From assembly GCA_963790045.1 (NCBI GenBank), contig CAWBMS010000008.1, positions 248,001 through 312,000 of the forward strand: a stretch of 64,000 nt of DNA, given 5' to 3'. Position numbers and translations under genes: made by a program. The DNA is from DATKMP01 sp963790045 (GTDB taxonomy: Bacteria; Bacteroidota; Ignavibacteria; UBA10030). Positions 56,356 through 64,000 of the stretch are shown piece after piece. The notes under the pieces were generated by a model. That model saw nothing but the letters and a program-made list of their open reading frames with translations, searched no databases and was not told the origin of the DNA. Numbering within the stretch: the first letter of the stretch is position 1; each line of letters opens with the position of its first letter.

Positions 56356-56493
56356 AGTAGTGTCTCACTTTGAAGTTCTCATAGTGTCGTCGGAGTTTAT
56401 CGAAGACTGACGAGGGAACATCAGTCACATTTCGATAAACTCAATGTGACTGATCGCTTTTTGAAATGGATTTTATCAAAATGAGACACTACC
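56356..56493. mobile_element. 138-bp MITE-like element with terminal inverted repeats and 8-bp target duplication
   Basis: 17-bp inverted ends GTAGTGTCTCACTTTGA (56357-56373) and TCAAAATGAGACACTAC (56476-56492), 16 of 17 matching. An 8-bp direct repeat AGAAATCA flanks them (56348-56355 and 56494-56501). The interior has nested inverted repeats, TCAGTCACATT / AATGTGACTGA (56421-56431, 56443-56453) and GAGTTTATCGAA / TTCGATAAACTC (56393-56404, 56431-56442), so the RNA could fold into competing hairpins. It encodes no protein. It fills most of the 329-bp gap between hldE1 and the flagellar operon. I found no matching transposase in the window. Confidence 0.8.
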
Positions 56494-56605
56494 AGAAATC
56501 ACAGAAATGAAAACTTCCAATTCCTTGCAATAAATTGCTGCAAGAAACCGGAAATTTTTTATAACCCAAAAATATAGCTGTCAACGTGGAATTGTTCGCA
56601 ACATT

Positions 56606-57806
56606 TTAGGATTCGGTAACATAGACATAAATGCCTGAGATAATCGGATCGTAATGATGCTGGGAAAGAATGCGTTCCAAGACATATTCACTGATGACCG
56701 TTTCTTTTGGCAATAATTTTTTGCCGCTGCCTGTTGCAAGATCGGCGGCAAGCTTCATTCCTTCTTTCAATTCAAACACGGTAATTTGCCGCTTGCCTTT
56801 CATCCACGATGCATTTGTATTGACAAAAATATATTCGCCGATTAACTGCGCTATGCGTGGATCTAAAATAGTATTTCGCGCACGATTTAAAACTTCAGCA
56901 AGCGCATCGGCATTATTCAATACTTCCATCGACAACTCTTCAACGAAATTGACAGCACGCAAGAGCCGCGCTTCGACGGGAATTTCTTCACCGCGCAATT
57001 TATCAGGGTAACCGCTGCCGTCATAATTTTCCATTTGATGCCGCAGCCATTTGGCAATATCATGGAATTGCGGAATGCCAAGCATCAGCTTTTCTGCAAA
57101 AAGCGTCGATTCTATCACTCGCCGTTTGTGTTCATTGGATAATTGATCCGGGCGTAATTGTAAAATGCCATCAGCTAATGTAATTTTCCCGATTTTCATG
57201 GAATCGTGCCGCAATATCGATGAGCACCATCTTTTCAGAATCAATATTCAATCGCTCTGCCATCCACCTGCACAACCGCGCCGCATCAGCACCACGGCCG
57301 GCAGCATTAGGAATGCGAAGCGTGATCAACGTCGTTAACAGATTGATAATGCCTTCAAAGTTTTGATTCAGCGCTTCGTTCGTATGGCGCAATTCTGCGC
57401 TTTCTTTCTCCAGCGAATCTTGCAGCAGTTTGATGCGAATCAGTGCCCGCACGCGCGAAAGAAATTCATCTGGATTGTACGGTTTATTGACGTAATCATC
57501 TGCGCCGAGGTCAAGCGCTTGAATTTTGTGCATGACATCTTTTTCCGCCGTCAACAGCATAAACATTGTTTTCCGCAGTCGTGCATTACCTTTAATGTCC
57601 TGACAAAATTCGATGCCGGTTGCACCTTCCATATAATTATCGCTGACAATTAAATCCGGTTTGTGTTGTTCCACAAGACTCTTCGCAATCGCTGCATTGG
57701 GTGCGCTCAATACTTCATACAATTGTGTCGATTCCAAAACCGCGGCAGCAATTTTCAATTGAACAAGGTCGTCTTCGACCACAAGGATAACGGGTCTGTT
57801 ATTCAT
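56606..57806 (-). CDS. Response regulator with degenerate HD-GYP-like domain, one frameshift
   Basis: About 400 residues after repair. Receiver domain (ILVVEDDLVQLKI, phospho-Asp in DLIVSDNYMEG, MLLTAEKD, DDYVNKPYNPDEF), a coiled linker, then an HD-GYP-like domain. The frame breaks at AAAA (57193-57196): MVLIDIAARFHE in one frame, IGKITLADGILQLRPDQL in the next. Signature residues are degenerate: HE in place of HD, no His in the ESTLFAEK stretch, HQ for HH, while NYDGSGYPDKLRGEEIP remains. It is therefore unlikely to hydrolyse cyclic-di-GMP; a sensor or scaffolding role is more likely. It overlaps motB, linking it to motility. Confidence 0.82.
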
Positions 57807-58587
57807 CCGTTTTCTTTCCTTCCATCTTTTTTATAATAATACTGATGCGCCTATTGGTCACATCGTAAGGATCTTTCTTGTTGCGAAGCTGCGAATCGGC
57901 ATAGCCGCGAACTTGCGTGATTTGATTTTCCCGCAATCCTTTTGTTGCCAGAACACGCCGGGCACTGTTTGCCCGATCCGCACTCAGTTCAAAGTTGGTA
58001 TAGCCATTGATTTGAGAATATTGACGGCTATCGGTGTGTCCTTCGACAACAACTTTATTCGGAAGCTTTCCAATTTCCTGCGCGATAATGGCTAAAATGC
58101 GTACAGTTTCTTCTTTCAATTTTGCTGTACCGATATCAAAGAAAAACGACTGAGATGATTCTCGCAATTCAATACGCAACCCTTCATCGACAGCCTCAAT
58201 GCTAATTTGATTCTTCAAACCTGCCAGCGTTGGGTCCTTACTCAATCCTTCCATTATAGTTTTACCTAGTGTTTCCAAGCGGGCTTGGTCTTCTTTTTCT
58301 CGCTTCACCATTTCATCCGGTGAGAATTGTTTTTGCGGAAGCTCATTCTCCTGAGGAATGCCGTGGGCTTTCGTGTTTTCAGAAAACGCGCCGGGATCTT
58401 TAAAATAACTTGCCACAGACTCTTTAACTTGTTTGCTCTGTCCAACAATCCATAGAACGATAAAGAGTGACATCATCGCTGTAACAAAATCGGCGTACGC
58501 AACTTTCCAAGCACCGCCATGATGCCCTTCATGCCCGCCTTTTTTCTTGACGATGCGTATCGGTGTTTCTTCGTTCATTCCGCTCAT
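57799..58587 (-). CDS. motB: Flagellar stator protein MotB, set 1
   Basis: 262 residues. One membrane helix with the ion-binding Asp in AYADFVTAMMSLFIVLWIVG, then a periplasmic plug/linker, then an OmpA-like peptidoglycan-binding domain (VVEGHTDSRQYSQ, ELSADRANSARRVL, RGYADSQL, NRRISIII). Anchors the stator to the wall around the motor. The YADF..AMM form is that of E. coli-type MotB. It is 14 bp downstream of motA set 1. The stop overlaps the response regulator start. Confidence 0.93.
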   Translation of the reverse strand: MSGMNEETPIRIVKKKGGHEGHHGGAWKVAYADFVTAMMSLFIVLWIVGQSKQVKESVASYFKDPGAFSENTKAHGIPQENELPQKQFSPDEMVKREKEDQARLETLGKTIMEGLSKDPTLAGLKNQISIEAVDEGLRIELRESSQSFFFDIGTAKLKEETVRILAIIAQEIGKLPNKVVVEGHTDSRQYSQINGYTNFELSADRANSARRVLATKGLRENQITQVRGYADSQLRNKKDPYDVTNRRISIIIKKMEGKKTDE

Positions 58588-58601
58588 AACGTGATGCTCA
58601 T

Positions 58602-59471
58602 CTATTGTTGTTTTACCTGTCGTGTCTCACGCATGGCTTTCTCTACTTCTTTAAAGGAAGGACGATCATCACTAAAGATAGTGCGGCGTGCAAATTCAAC
58701 GACAACAATCGGAGAATTTCCTTTGGCATAAGCGACCACACCTGCTTTGATGCATTCCATATAACGCGCTTCATACACTCCGAGCAATTCCAAATTCGTG
58801 GCTATCGGCTGCACAAAACCATAGGATAAAAGAATTCCTAAAAACGTACCAACTAAAGCTGCAGCAACTTTGTGGCCAATCTCTTCTGGCGGACCATCAA
58901 TTGCCTGCATCGTAATAACGATGCCTAACACTGCTGCAACAATACCAAGACCGGGCAGTGCGTCGCCCAATTTTTGAAGCATGGAAGGCGCTGCGGATGA
59001 TTCTGCATGATGTGAATCAATATCCGATTCAAGCATTGCCTCAAGATCAAACGGAGGAACACCGCCGCCCAGTAACAGCTTCATCGTATCGGTAAAATAA
59101 TTCAAGGCATGATGATTGCTAAGCAAAAAGTGATTTTTTGAAAAGACCGGACTCTTTTTCGGATCTTCTACATGCGATTCGATATTAATTAATCCATCCC
59201 GTTGGGCAATGGTGAACAATTCAAACATTGTTTTGAGCAAATTGAGATATTCTTTTTTAGTGTACGGACTTGGTTTCAACAAACTGGAAAATCGTTGCAC
59301 CATTTGTTTCAACACCGGTATCGGAGTTTGAATAAGCAACGATCCAATGCCGGCACCGCCAATAATAAGAAATTCTTTCCATTGGAAGAGAACCAAGAGT
59401 GGTCCGCCTTCCAACATAAATCCACCTATTACACCAATAATTACTAATGCAGCACCAATGATAACAAACAT
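58602..59471 (-). CDS. motA: Flagellar stator protein MotA, set 1 (E. coli type)
   Basis: 289 residues with four membrane helices; the long cytoplasmic loop includes NLLKTMFELFTIAQRDGLI and the torque segment region. PGLGIVAAVLGIVITMQAI and VAAALVGTFLGILLSYGFVQP are the classical MotA helices 3 and 4. It pairs with the adjacent MotB to form an ion-driven stator. This length and the AVLGIVITM form distinguish it from the second, PomA-like copy. Confidence 0.93.
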   Translation of the reverse strand: MFVIIGAALVIIGVIGGFMLEGGPLLVLFQWKEFLIIGGAGIGSLLIQTPIPVLKQMVQRFSSLLKPSPYTKKEYLNLLKTMFELFTIAQRDGLINIESHVEDPKKSPVFSKNHFLLSNHHALNYFTDTMKLLLGGGVPPFDLEAMLESDIDSHHAESSAAPSMLQKLGDALPGLGIVAAVLGIVITMQAIDGPPEEIGHKVAAALVGTFLGILLSYGFVQPIATNLELLGVYEARYMECIKAGVVAYAKGNSPIVVVEFARRTIFSDDRPSFKEVEKAMRETRQVKQQ

Positions 59472-59500
59472 GGAACTTTTTCCTCCGCTACTCCATTTTC

Positions 59501-59797
59501 TTAGATTGAGCCATTGTTATTTTTCTTCACAGATTTCACTGTTTTAATCGACAGAGATTGTGTGTCGCTGACCGTTGGTAATTGTTTTGCAATTGCAACA
59601 ATCGAATCCTTCTGCGCGGAAACCGCTTGTCGATTATTGAGAACAGCTTGCTCATATACTTCCGTACGTAAAATTATGACATCGGCCGGAGCTTCGATTC
59701 CAAGTTTGATCTGCCCTTCTTGAATCGCTATCACTTTGAGAAGAATATGATCGCCTATGCGAATGCTCTCGTTGACTTTTCTGCCCAAGATAAGCAT
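59501..59797 (-). CDS. csrA: Carbon storage regulator CsrA with C-terminal extension
   Basis: 98 residues. MLILGRKVNESIRIGDHILLKVIAI and IKLGIEAPADVIILRTEVYE carry the RNA-binding strands and the conserved Arg. Most CsrA proteins are 60-75 residues; this one has about 40 extra residues rich in Ser, Gln and Lys (from QAVSAQKDS to KKNNNGSI). The ATG at 59797 has AAAGGAT before it and lies inside fliW. It represses translation of target mRNAs such as flagellin; FliW upstream would antagonise it. Confidence 0.93.
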   Translation of the reverse strand: MLILGRKVNESIRIGDHILLKVIAIQEGQIKLGIEAPADVIILRTEVYEQAVLNNRQAVSAQKDSIVAIAKQLPTVSDTQSLSIKTVKSVKKNNNGSI

Positions 59798-60213
59798 GAG
59801 TCTATCCTTTCTCCTGCAGTGGATGCTGATGTTAAAAATGGATATTGAAACGGATATACGTCGTTTTCCAAAACTACCTGACGGCCAATTGATTTTGCTA
59901 TAATAATCGGGCTGCGTAAATTGACGGTCGAATCTTCCAATTTTTCTCGAAGCGAGACAACGGTTAAAATTGTCTCTTCCGGTTTCTTATGAACTTCTTT
60001 ATCGTATTCCACAACAAATGCATGCGGTGCAATCACGGGAAAATTTACATTCGCATCTTCTAACGACACCAGCCATAGAAACGGTTGAGAATCTTCATCA
60101 TTAATCAAAATATATTTTTGGAACTGCTCAAATCCGATCAGCCCTTCCGGAAAGGTGAGGATGTGTTCCGGCAAATATTCAAATTCGCCAAATTGTCTGT
60201 TACTCCATTTCAT
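59755..60213 (-). CDS. fliW: Flagellar assembly factor FliW
   Basis: 152 residues from ATG 60213 (AAAGGAAAAACC before it); a longer start at 60240 is possible. FGEFEYLPEHILTFPEGLIGFEQFQKYILI and FLWLVSLEDANVNFPVI are typical, as is VVSLREKLEDSTVNLRSPIIIA. FliW binds flagellin and releases or blocks CsrA, coupling flagellin synthesis to secretion. It overlaps motB (60200) upstream and csrA (59797) downstream. Confidence 0.93.
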   Translation of the reverse strand: MKWSNRQFGEFEYLPEHILTFPEGLIGFEQFQKYILINDEDSQPFLWLVSLEDANVNFPVIAPHAFVVEYDKEVHKKPEETILTVVSLREKLEDSTVNLRSPIIIAKSIGRQVVLENDVYPFQYPFLTSASTAGERIDSCLSWAEKSTRAFA

Positions 60214-60961
60214 GGTTTTTCCTTTGCGATGGTATTTCATCTGTTCCCGTAGTGGTAATCGGTCTATTCACTACGTTCGTAACAATAATTATATCTACGC
60301 GTCTATTGCGTGCACGATTTTCTTCGGTTGTATTTTCTACTAACGGCCGGTACTCGGCATACCCGACCACCGATACTTTTTCCGCGTTCAATCCATATTG
60401 ATTCAACATATAGTAGCCGGTATTCACCGCACGATTGACCGAAAGATGCCAGTTCGATGGAAATCGTTCGGTGTGAATCGGTACATCGTCGGTATGGCCT
60501 TCGATGCGAATATCGTTAGGTAATTGTTTGATAATCGATCCAAGCGTATCTAAAATTTTATATGATGACGGTTTTAAATCTGCACTGCCGGAATTAAATA
60601 ACAACGCTTCCATTAAGTGAACCGTTACGCCGCGTTCGTTTTGCGAAAACGCAACCAATCCTTGCTTTTGTGTATTTCCTAACGCCTTTTCAAGTGTTGA
60701 CAAAATGCGATTGCGTTCCGCTTGTAATGGCGAAACTCCACCAGGCATGACATGCGTATTACTGTTTAATACGCCGTTGGTTTCGCGTCCAAAAACTCCG
60801 CCTAACGCTGCTACCACTTGATCATATTTTTCGGTATCAATTTTCGACATACCGTATAAAATAACAAACAGCCCCAGCAAAAGCGTGATGAGGTCCGAAT
60901 AAGTCAATAACCAGCGATCGGTGTTTTCGGATTCAGTATTTTTCTTTTTTCTCAGCAGCAT
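60200..60961 (-). CDS. Flagellar stator protein MotB/PomB-like, set 2
   Basis: 253 residues. The N-terminal helix is LLTYSDLITLLLGLFVILYGMS with the ion-binding Asp in YSDL, the form typical of PomB/MotS-like proteins. The OmpA-like domain includes IRIEGHTDDVPIHTERFPSNWHLSVNRAVNTGYYM and VVGYAEYRPLVENTTEENRARNRRVDI. It shares its first base with the motA copy stop (60961). Which ion this stator uses cannot be told from sequence alone. Confidence 0.92.
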   Translation of the reverse strand: MLLRKKKNTESENTDRWLLTYSDLITLLLGLFVILYGMSKIDTEKYDQVVAALGGVFGRETNGVLNSNTHVMPGGVSPLQAERNRILSTLEKALGNTQKQGLVAFSQNERGVTVHLMEALLFNSGSADLKPSSYKILDTLGSIIKQLPNDIRIEGHTDDVPIHTERFPSNWHLSVNRAVNTGYYMLNQYGLNAEKVSVVGYAEYRPLVENTTEENRARNRRVDIIIVTNVVNRPITTTGTDEIPSQRKNHEME

Positions 60962-61737
60962 TAGTCTTCTGTTCCACGCTCTTGTGGCGGCAGTTTACTG
61001 TTTAATTTCGTTCGCAGGACAGACGGAATTTCTCCTGCTTGAATTCCCATCACGCCATCAAGAATAATTTCTCGATAGAGATATTCCTGTTCATGAATAA
61101 ATTTGAGTTTTTCTGAAATCGGAATCCAAACAAGATTCGCTAAAAATACTCCCCATAACGTCGCAATGAACGCACTGGCGATATGACGAATGAGTTGATC
61201 CGGATTATCGCCGGCAGAGGCAAGCGTGGTGATCAATCCCATCACTGTTCCAATGATACCCATCGTTGGCGAATACCCGCCCATCTTCTGAAATAATAAA
61301 GCGCCATACGCATGACGATCTGAAAGCCCGTTCATTTCTGCCATGCCGACTTCACGTAAGGATTCTGGTTCAGCACCATCTACGGCACTGCGAAGAATGC
61401 GACGCATAAATGGATCGTGTACTTGAGAGAGTTGTGAATCCAAGGTGAGCAACCCTTCTCGGCGCGCAATGGAAGAATATTGCACGAGCTCTTCAATCGC
61501 ACTTTTAATATCATACGTGGACGGTGCCATCACCATGCCAATTAACCTGAACAGCGTCTTCACGTTTTTGAGTGAAGTTCCAATAATCGTTGCCGCAAAC
61601 GTACCTCCAACGACAGTAATGATAGCGGGAATCATAAGAAGCGCTGCGAATTGTCCGCCTTCGAGCATAAATGCCCCAAAGATTGATAATAGACCGAGCA
61701 GTAAGCCGCCCAAAGTTGCATAATCAAATCTTTTCAT
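60961..61737 (-). CDS. Flagellar stator protein MotA/PomA-like, set 2
   Basis: 258 residues with four membrane segments. LGGLLLGLLSIFGAFMLEGG and FQKMGGYSPTMGIIGTVMGLI are the PomA-like first and third helices, followed by FIATLWGVFLANLVWIPIS. The short form and TMGIIGTVMG stretch match the PomA/MotP branch. It pairs with the downstream set-2 stator protein. It overlaps flgL by 4 bp (61734-61737), so it is cotranslated with hook genes. Confidence 0.92.
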   Translation of the reverse strand: MKRFDYATLGGLLLGLLSIFGAFMLEGGQFAALLMIPAIITVVGGTFAATIIGTSLKNVKTLFRLIGMVMAPSTYDIKSAIEELVQYSSIARREGLLTLDSQLSQVHDPFMRRILRSAVDGAEPESLREVGMAEMNGLSDRHAYGALLFQKMGGYSPTMGIIGTVMGLITTLASAGDNPDQLIRHIASAFIATLWGVFLANLVWIPISEKLKFIHEQEYLYREIILDGVMGIQAGEIPSVLRTKLNSKLPPQERGTED

Positions 61738-62629
61738 GTCAAGCTCAGATATGTTAACAATGATTTTGGAAGTGTTTGTGCCGTGATTTGTAATGCCGCT
61801 TCAAGATTCGATTCAACACTTTGTTCTTTCGTAATCGCTGTTGCAACATCAGTATCCCGTTGATCGGACAACATACTTTGCAATTGTGTTTTTTGTGAAG
61901 CAAGTGAAGTTTGATTATTAGTCAATTGACTGACGATCATACCCGCTTTCGCCGATTGTCCGGTCACATACGAGTATGCATCATCCAATGCTTGCTGGTC
62001 GGCTGTGGTTGGTGTGCTACCACTTGATAACGAATTACGTAAATTGATGAGCGTATGAAAGATTGTGGTACTTCAAACGCTTGTTGCCCATCAAGGTTCG
62101 TCACTTGCGACGCCCCATCTGCAATTGGCAAACTGATACTACCCGCAATGCCATTTGCATTTGCCGAAACACTGGATCGGTCTGATGCCAAGGTAAATGG
62201 CTGCTGCTGCGTGTTCGTTCCGGCAAATATATATTTACCGTTCGACTGTGTGTTTGCAATGTTGAGTGCCTCATCCAAAGCCTGATCGATGGTAGAAGCA
62301 TAGGTTGCCAACTCAGAACTTCCTGTCGAACTGCTCGTCGCGCTTACGATGGTAGATTTAACGTTGCTCAAAATGCTTGCAAAACTATCCAACTGCGAAG
62401 ACGTTGTTTGCATCATCGTAAGAGCATTTGCCGTATTGGATGCATATTGCCCGTTCGAAGCGATCATCGTGTTAAGACGCATAATGCTACTTGTCGCTTG
62501 TGGATCATCCGAGGGTTTCGAGACACGCTTTCCTGTTGCAACTTGCGTTTGTAGTTCGACGATGTTTTGTCGCGCATTGTTAATATCATTAATGTAACGT
62601 GTTGTAGTTCCACTATCTGTAATTCTCAT
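61734..62629 (-). CDS. flgL: Flagellar hook-filament junction protein FlgL, one frameshift
   Basis: Restored length about 298 residues. The D0/D1 helix RITDSGTTTRYINDINNARQN followed by LQTQVATGKRVSKPSDDPQ is the flagellin/FlgL N-terminal signature. The frame breaks near 62064; EVPQ in the first frame, IFHTLINLRNSLSSGSTPTT in the next, consistent with one lost A in an A run. The C-terminal helix LDDAYSYVTGQSAKAGMIVSQ ... LEAALQITAQTLPKSLL matches the flagellin C-terminal domain. FlgL sits at the distal end of the hook and receives the filament. Confidence 0.9.
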
Positions 62630-64000
62630 GGTTGCACCATATCAAGGATGGATTGAAACAAAGTATCGACGACATTGATAACTTCTGACGACGCTTGATA
62701 TGCGCGCTGGTACTGAATCAAGTTGGTGGTCTCTTCATCGGTCGATACACCGGCAACAGAACTCTGCTGTTCATTCAATTGCTGCAACACCAGCGTTTGG
62801 GTACTTTGGGTGTTATTGGCTGAATCGATGGACGTACCTAAATTAGTCACAAAACTACTATAATAATCAGACATCGTTGAAGAACTTCCATTCATCAGTT
62901 TTGAGTTTTGAAGATTACTGATCGCCAGTGCGATGGTGTTATCTCCTGTTGTTCCATCTTTTGATGCAGCAACAAGATTACTGTTGCTTTCCAATTGTGA
63001 ATTGACCGCAATGTCACTGGCTGAACTTCCTGTAAAGAACGCAATGCCCGTCGATGGTGGGCTGCCCAATCCATACCCGCTGCTATGTAAAGCATTGACC
63101 TGTGTGATAAGTGTTGACGCTAACGAATTGATCGTGGATTGATAGCTGGGAATAGTTTCATTATACGCTTCAAGATCTGCGCCTAATTTTCCTGACGTAA
63201 CATCAATACCATTTTGCGCATCGCCACCCGTAATCAGTGCTTTCCCATTTTGAATGGTTTGACTCAAAGGAACATTACCCGTTGCCGATGTTACCATAAT
63301 ACCGCCAATCGATACCTGATCGGTTCCTTGCTTGTCTTGCGAGACAGTAACTTTTGCAAGTTCCGAAAGATTTTGAATTGCCAAATCGCGCTGATCCATT
63401 AAATCGTTGGGCGATGATCCGGCCGCATTAGCTTGAATAATTTGTTGATTATACGTGCTGATTTCATTCGTTAAGGAATTTATCTGTGTTAATTGTGTAT
63501 TGATATTCTGACGAGATATTGGATTGAAGCGAATCAAGATTTCCATTTAATTGTTGAAATGTTTGCGTCAGCAGACCAGCTTTTTGAATAACAACGGTAC
63601 GTGCCGAAGAATCTTCCGGCGAATTCGCTAAGTCTTGAAATGAATTGAAAAAATCGCTCATCTCGGAACTCAAACCATTATCCGATGGTTCATTGACCAT
63701 CGTTTCGATTTGCGAAAGAATGCTTTGCTGCGTTTCCGCTTTGCCGAGAGAATCATTAGTGGATCGAATTTGCGTATCGAGAAACGAACTTCGGAGACGT
63801 TCGATGCTTTGCACAGTCACGCCGCTGCCGAGATAGCCGAACGATGTTTGTTCCGGCGTTGTCGCTGCCATATTCACCCGCTGGCGTGAATATCCGTCCG
63901 TATTAGCATTCGCAACATTATGTCCAACAGGTACCTGATCGCCGCTTGGTTCGCCATCAACGACCGTTGAGAAAGTTGAAGTATATCGGTTAATCCTGCC
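62626..64000 (-). CDS. flgK: Flagellar hook-associated protein FlgK, two frameshifts, N-terminus at window edge
   Basis: The N-terminus begins outside or at the edge: GLTDILQLSQRSLMANQAAI is read to about 63938, then the frame shifts and GHNVANANTDGYSRQRVN follows, the FlgK N-terminal signature. A second break near 63521 (SLQSNIS to QNINTQLTQINSLTNEI) is crossed by removing one base. The C-terminal helix has VSTDEETTNLIQYQRAYQASSEVIN and VDTLFQSILDMVQP. FlgK forms the junction between hook and filament. First gene seen in this operon; it overlaps flgL by 4 bp. The restored length from the window edge is about 458 residues. Confidence 0.9.

Noticed and set aside
56593..56605. MITE-like element as part of an IS with transposase
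   Set aside because: Only 138 bp lie between the target duplications and no frame of useful length is present, so it cannot encode a transposase.
7562..63944. Programmed +1 ribosomal frameshifting as a general explanation
   Set aside because: The break points share no slippery codon pattern, stop context or upstream Shine-Dalgarno-like stimulator; they fall mostly in unrelated homopolymers and include essential genes, so sequence error is simpler.
1..64000. CRISPR arrays, prophage, rRNA
   Set aside because: No spaced direct repeats of CRISPR type, no phage structural genes and no rRNA stretches were seen.

Overview
The window is about 64 kb from a Gram-negative, flagellated bacterium with moderate G+C (my estimate, mid-40s percent). 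The lipopolysaccharide machinery (LptF/LptG, LpxH, both halves of HldE, a TamB-like protein), the outer-membrane proteins ending in Phe, and the diaminopimelate pathway show a diderm. The family mix (fused peptidase-TolB-barrel protein, TatT-type TRAP transporter, dual flagellar stators, CsrA/FliW) would fit an Ignavibacteria/Chlorobi-like or other FCB-group lineage; this is inference, since no rRNA or phylogenetic marker is present.

Layout. 1-3.7 kb: a histidine kinase and the response-regulator/PAS protein after it. 3.7-6.2 kb: lptF-lptG. 6.2-7.5 kb: an AT-rich island with a 50-residue membrane peptide and an orphan four-helix membrane protein. 7.5-11.2 kb: a TRAP operon tatT-dctP-dctQ-dctM. 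11.3-16.8 kb: a TMTC-like TPR membrane protein, an OmpR/HK pair, and a cache-HAMP-PAS receptor with no kinase. 16.9-22.3 kb: lpxH, PBP1A, a TonB_C/parvulin-like lipoprotein, a GT4 glycosyltransferase. 22.5-22.9 kb: a CAU-anticodon tRNA abutting a possible recombinase tail. 22.9-28.7 kb: an NRAMP-UspA fusion, a LolA-like protein, a POT transporter and an ABC-2 exporter. 28.7-33.8 kb: asd-lysC-dapB-dapA-purU behind a promoter that overlaps a perfect palindrome. 33.9-38.1 kb: a phosphoesterase, an MFS exporter and an AT-rich glycosyltransferase cassette bracketed by a ~200-bp direct repeat of the MFS 5' end. 38.3-43 kb: an orphan protein, then gnd, kdgK and kdgF (uronate catabolism). 43-56.3 kb: a PstS-like lipoprotein, clpP, the peptidase-TolB-barrel protein, rnr, tamB, hldE2 and hldE1. 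56.35 kb: a 138-bp MITE-like element with 17-bp terminal inverted repeats and an 8-bp target duplication. 56.6-64 kb: a flagellar operon read right to left: flgK-flgL-motA-motB-fliW-csrA-motA-motB-response regulator.

The most striking global feature is the number of single-base reading-frame breaks in genes that should be intact. I count twelve: ten consistent with one extra base and two with one missing base, in dctM, the PAS receptor, the GT4 enzyme, asd (twice), dapB, purU, the phosphoesterase, flgL, flgK (twice) and the flagellar response regulator. tamB also has an in-frame TGA. In each frameshift case the two frames join into one family-like protein when a single base is removed or added, mostly inside a short run of identical bases. 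I read most of these as insertion-biased sequence errors, not pseudogenes, so coordinates are given for the whole restored genes.

I saw no CRISPR array, complete insertion sequence, prophage or rRNA. The best candidates for new biology are the repeat-flanked glycosyltransferase cassette, the MITE-like element, the orphan 447-residue protein, the kinase-less PAS receptor, and the operator in front of the lysine/DAP operon.
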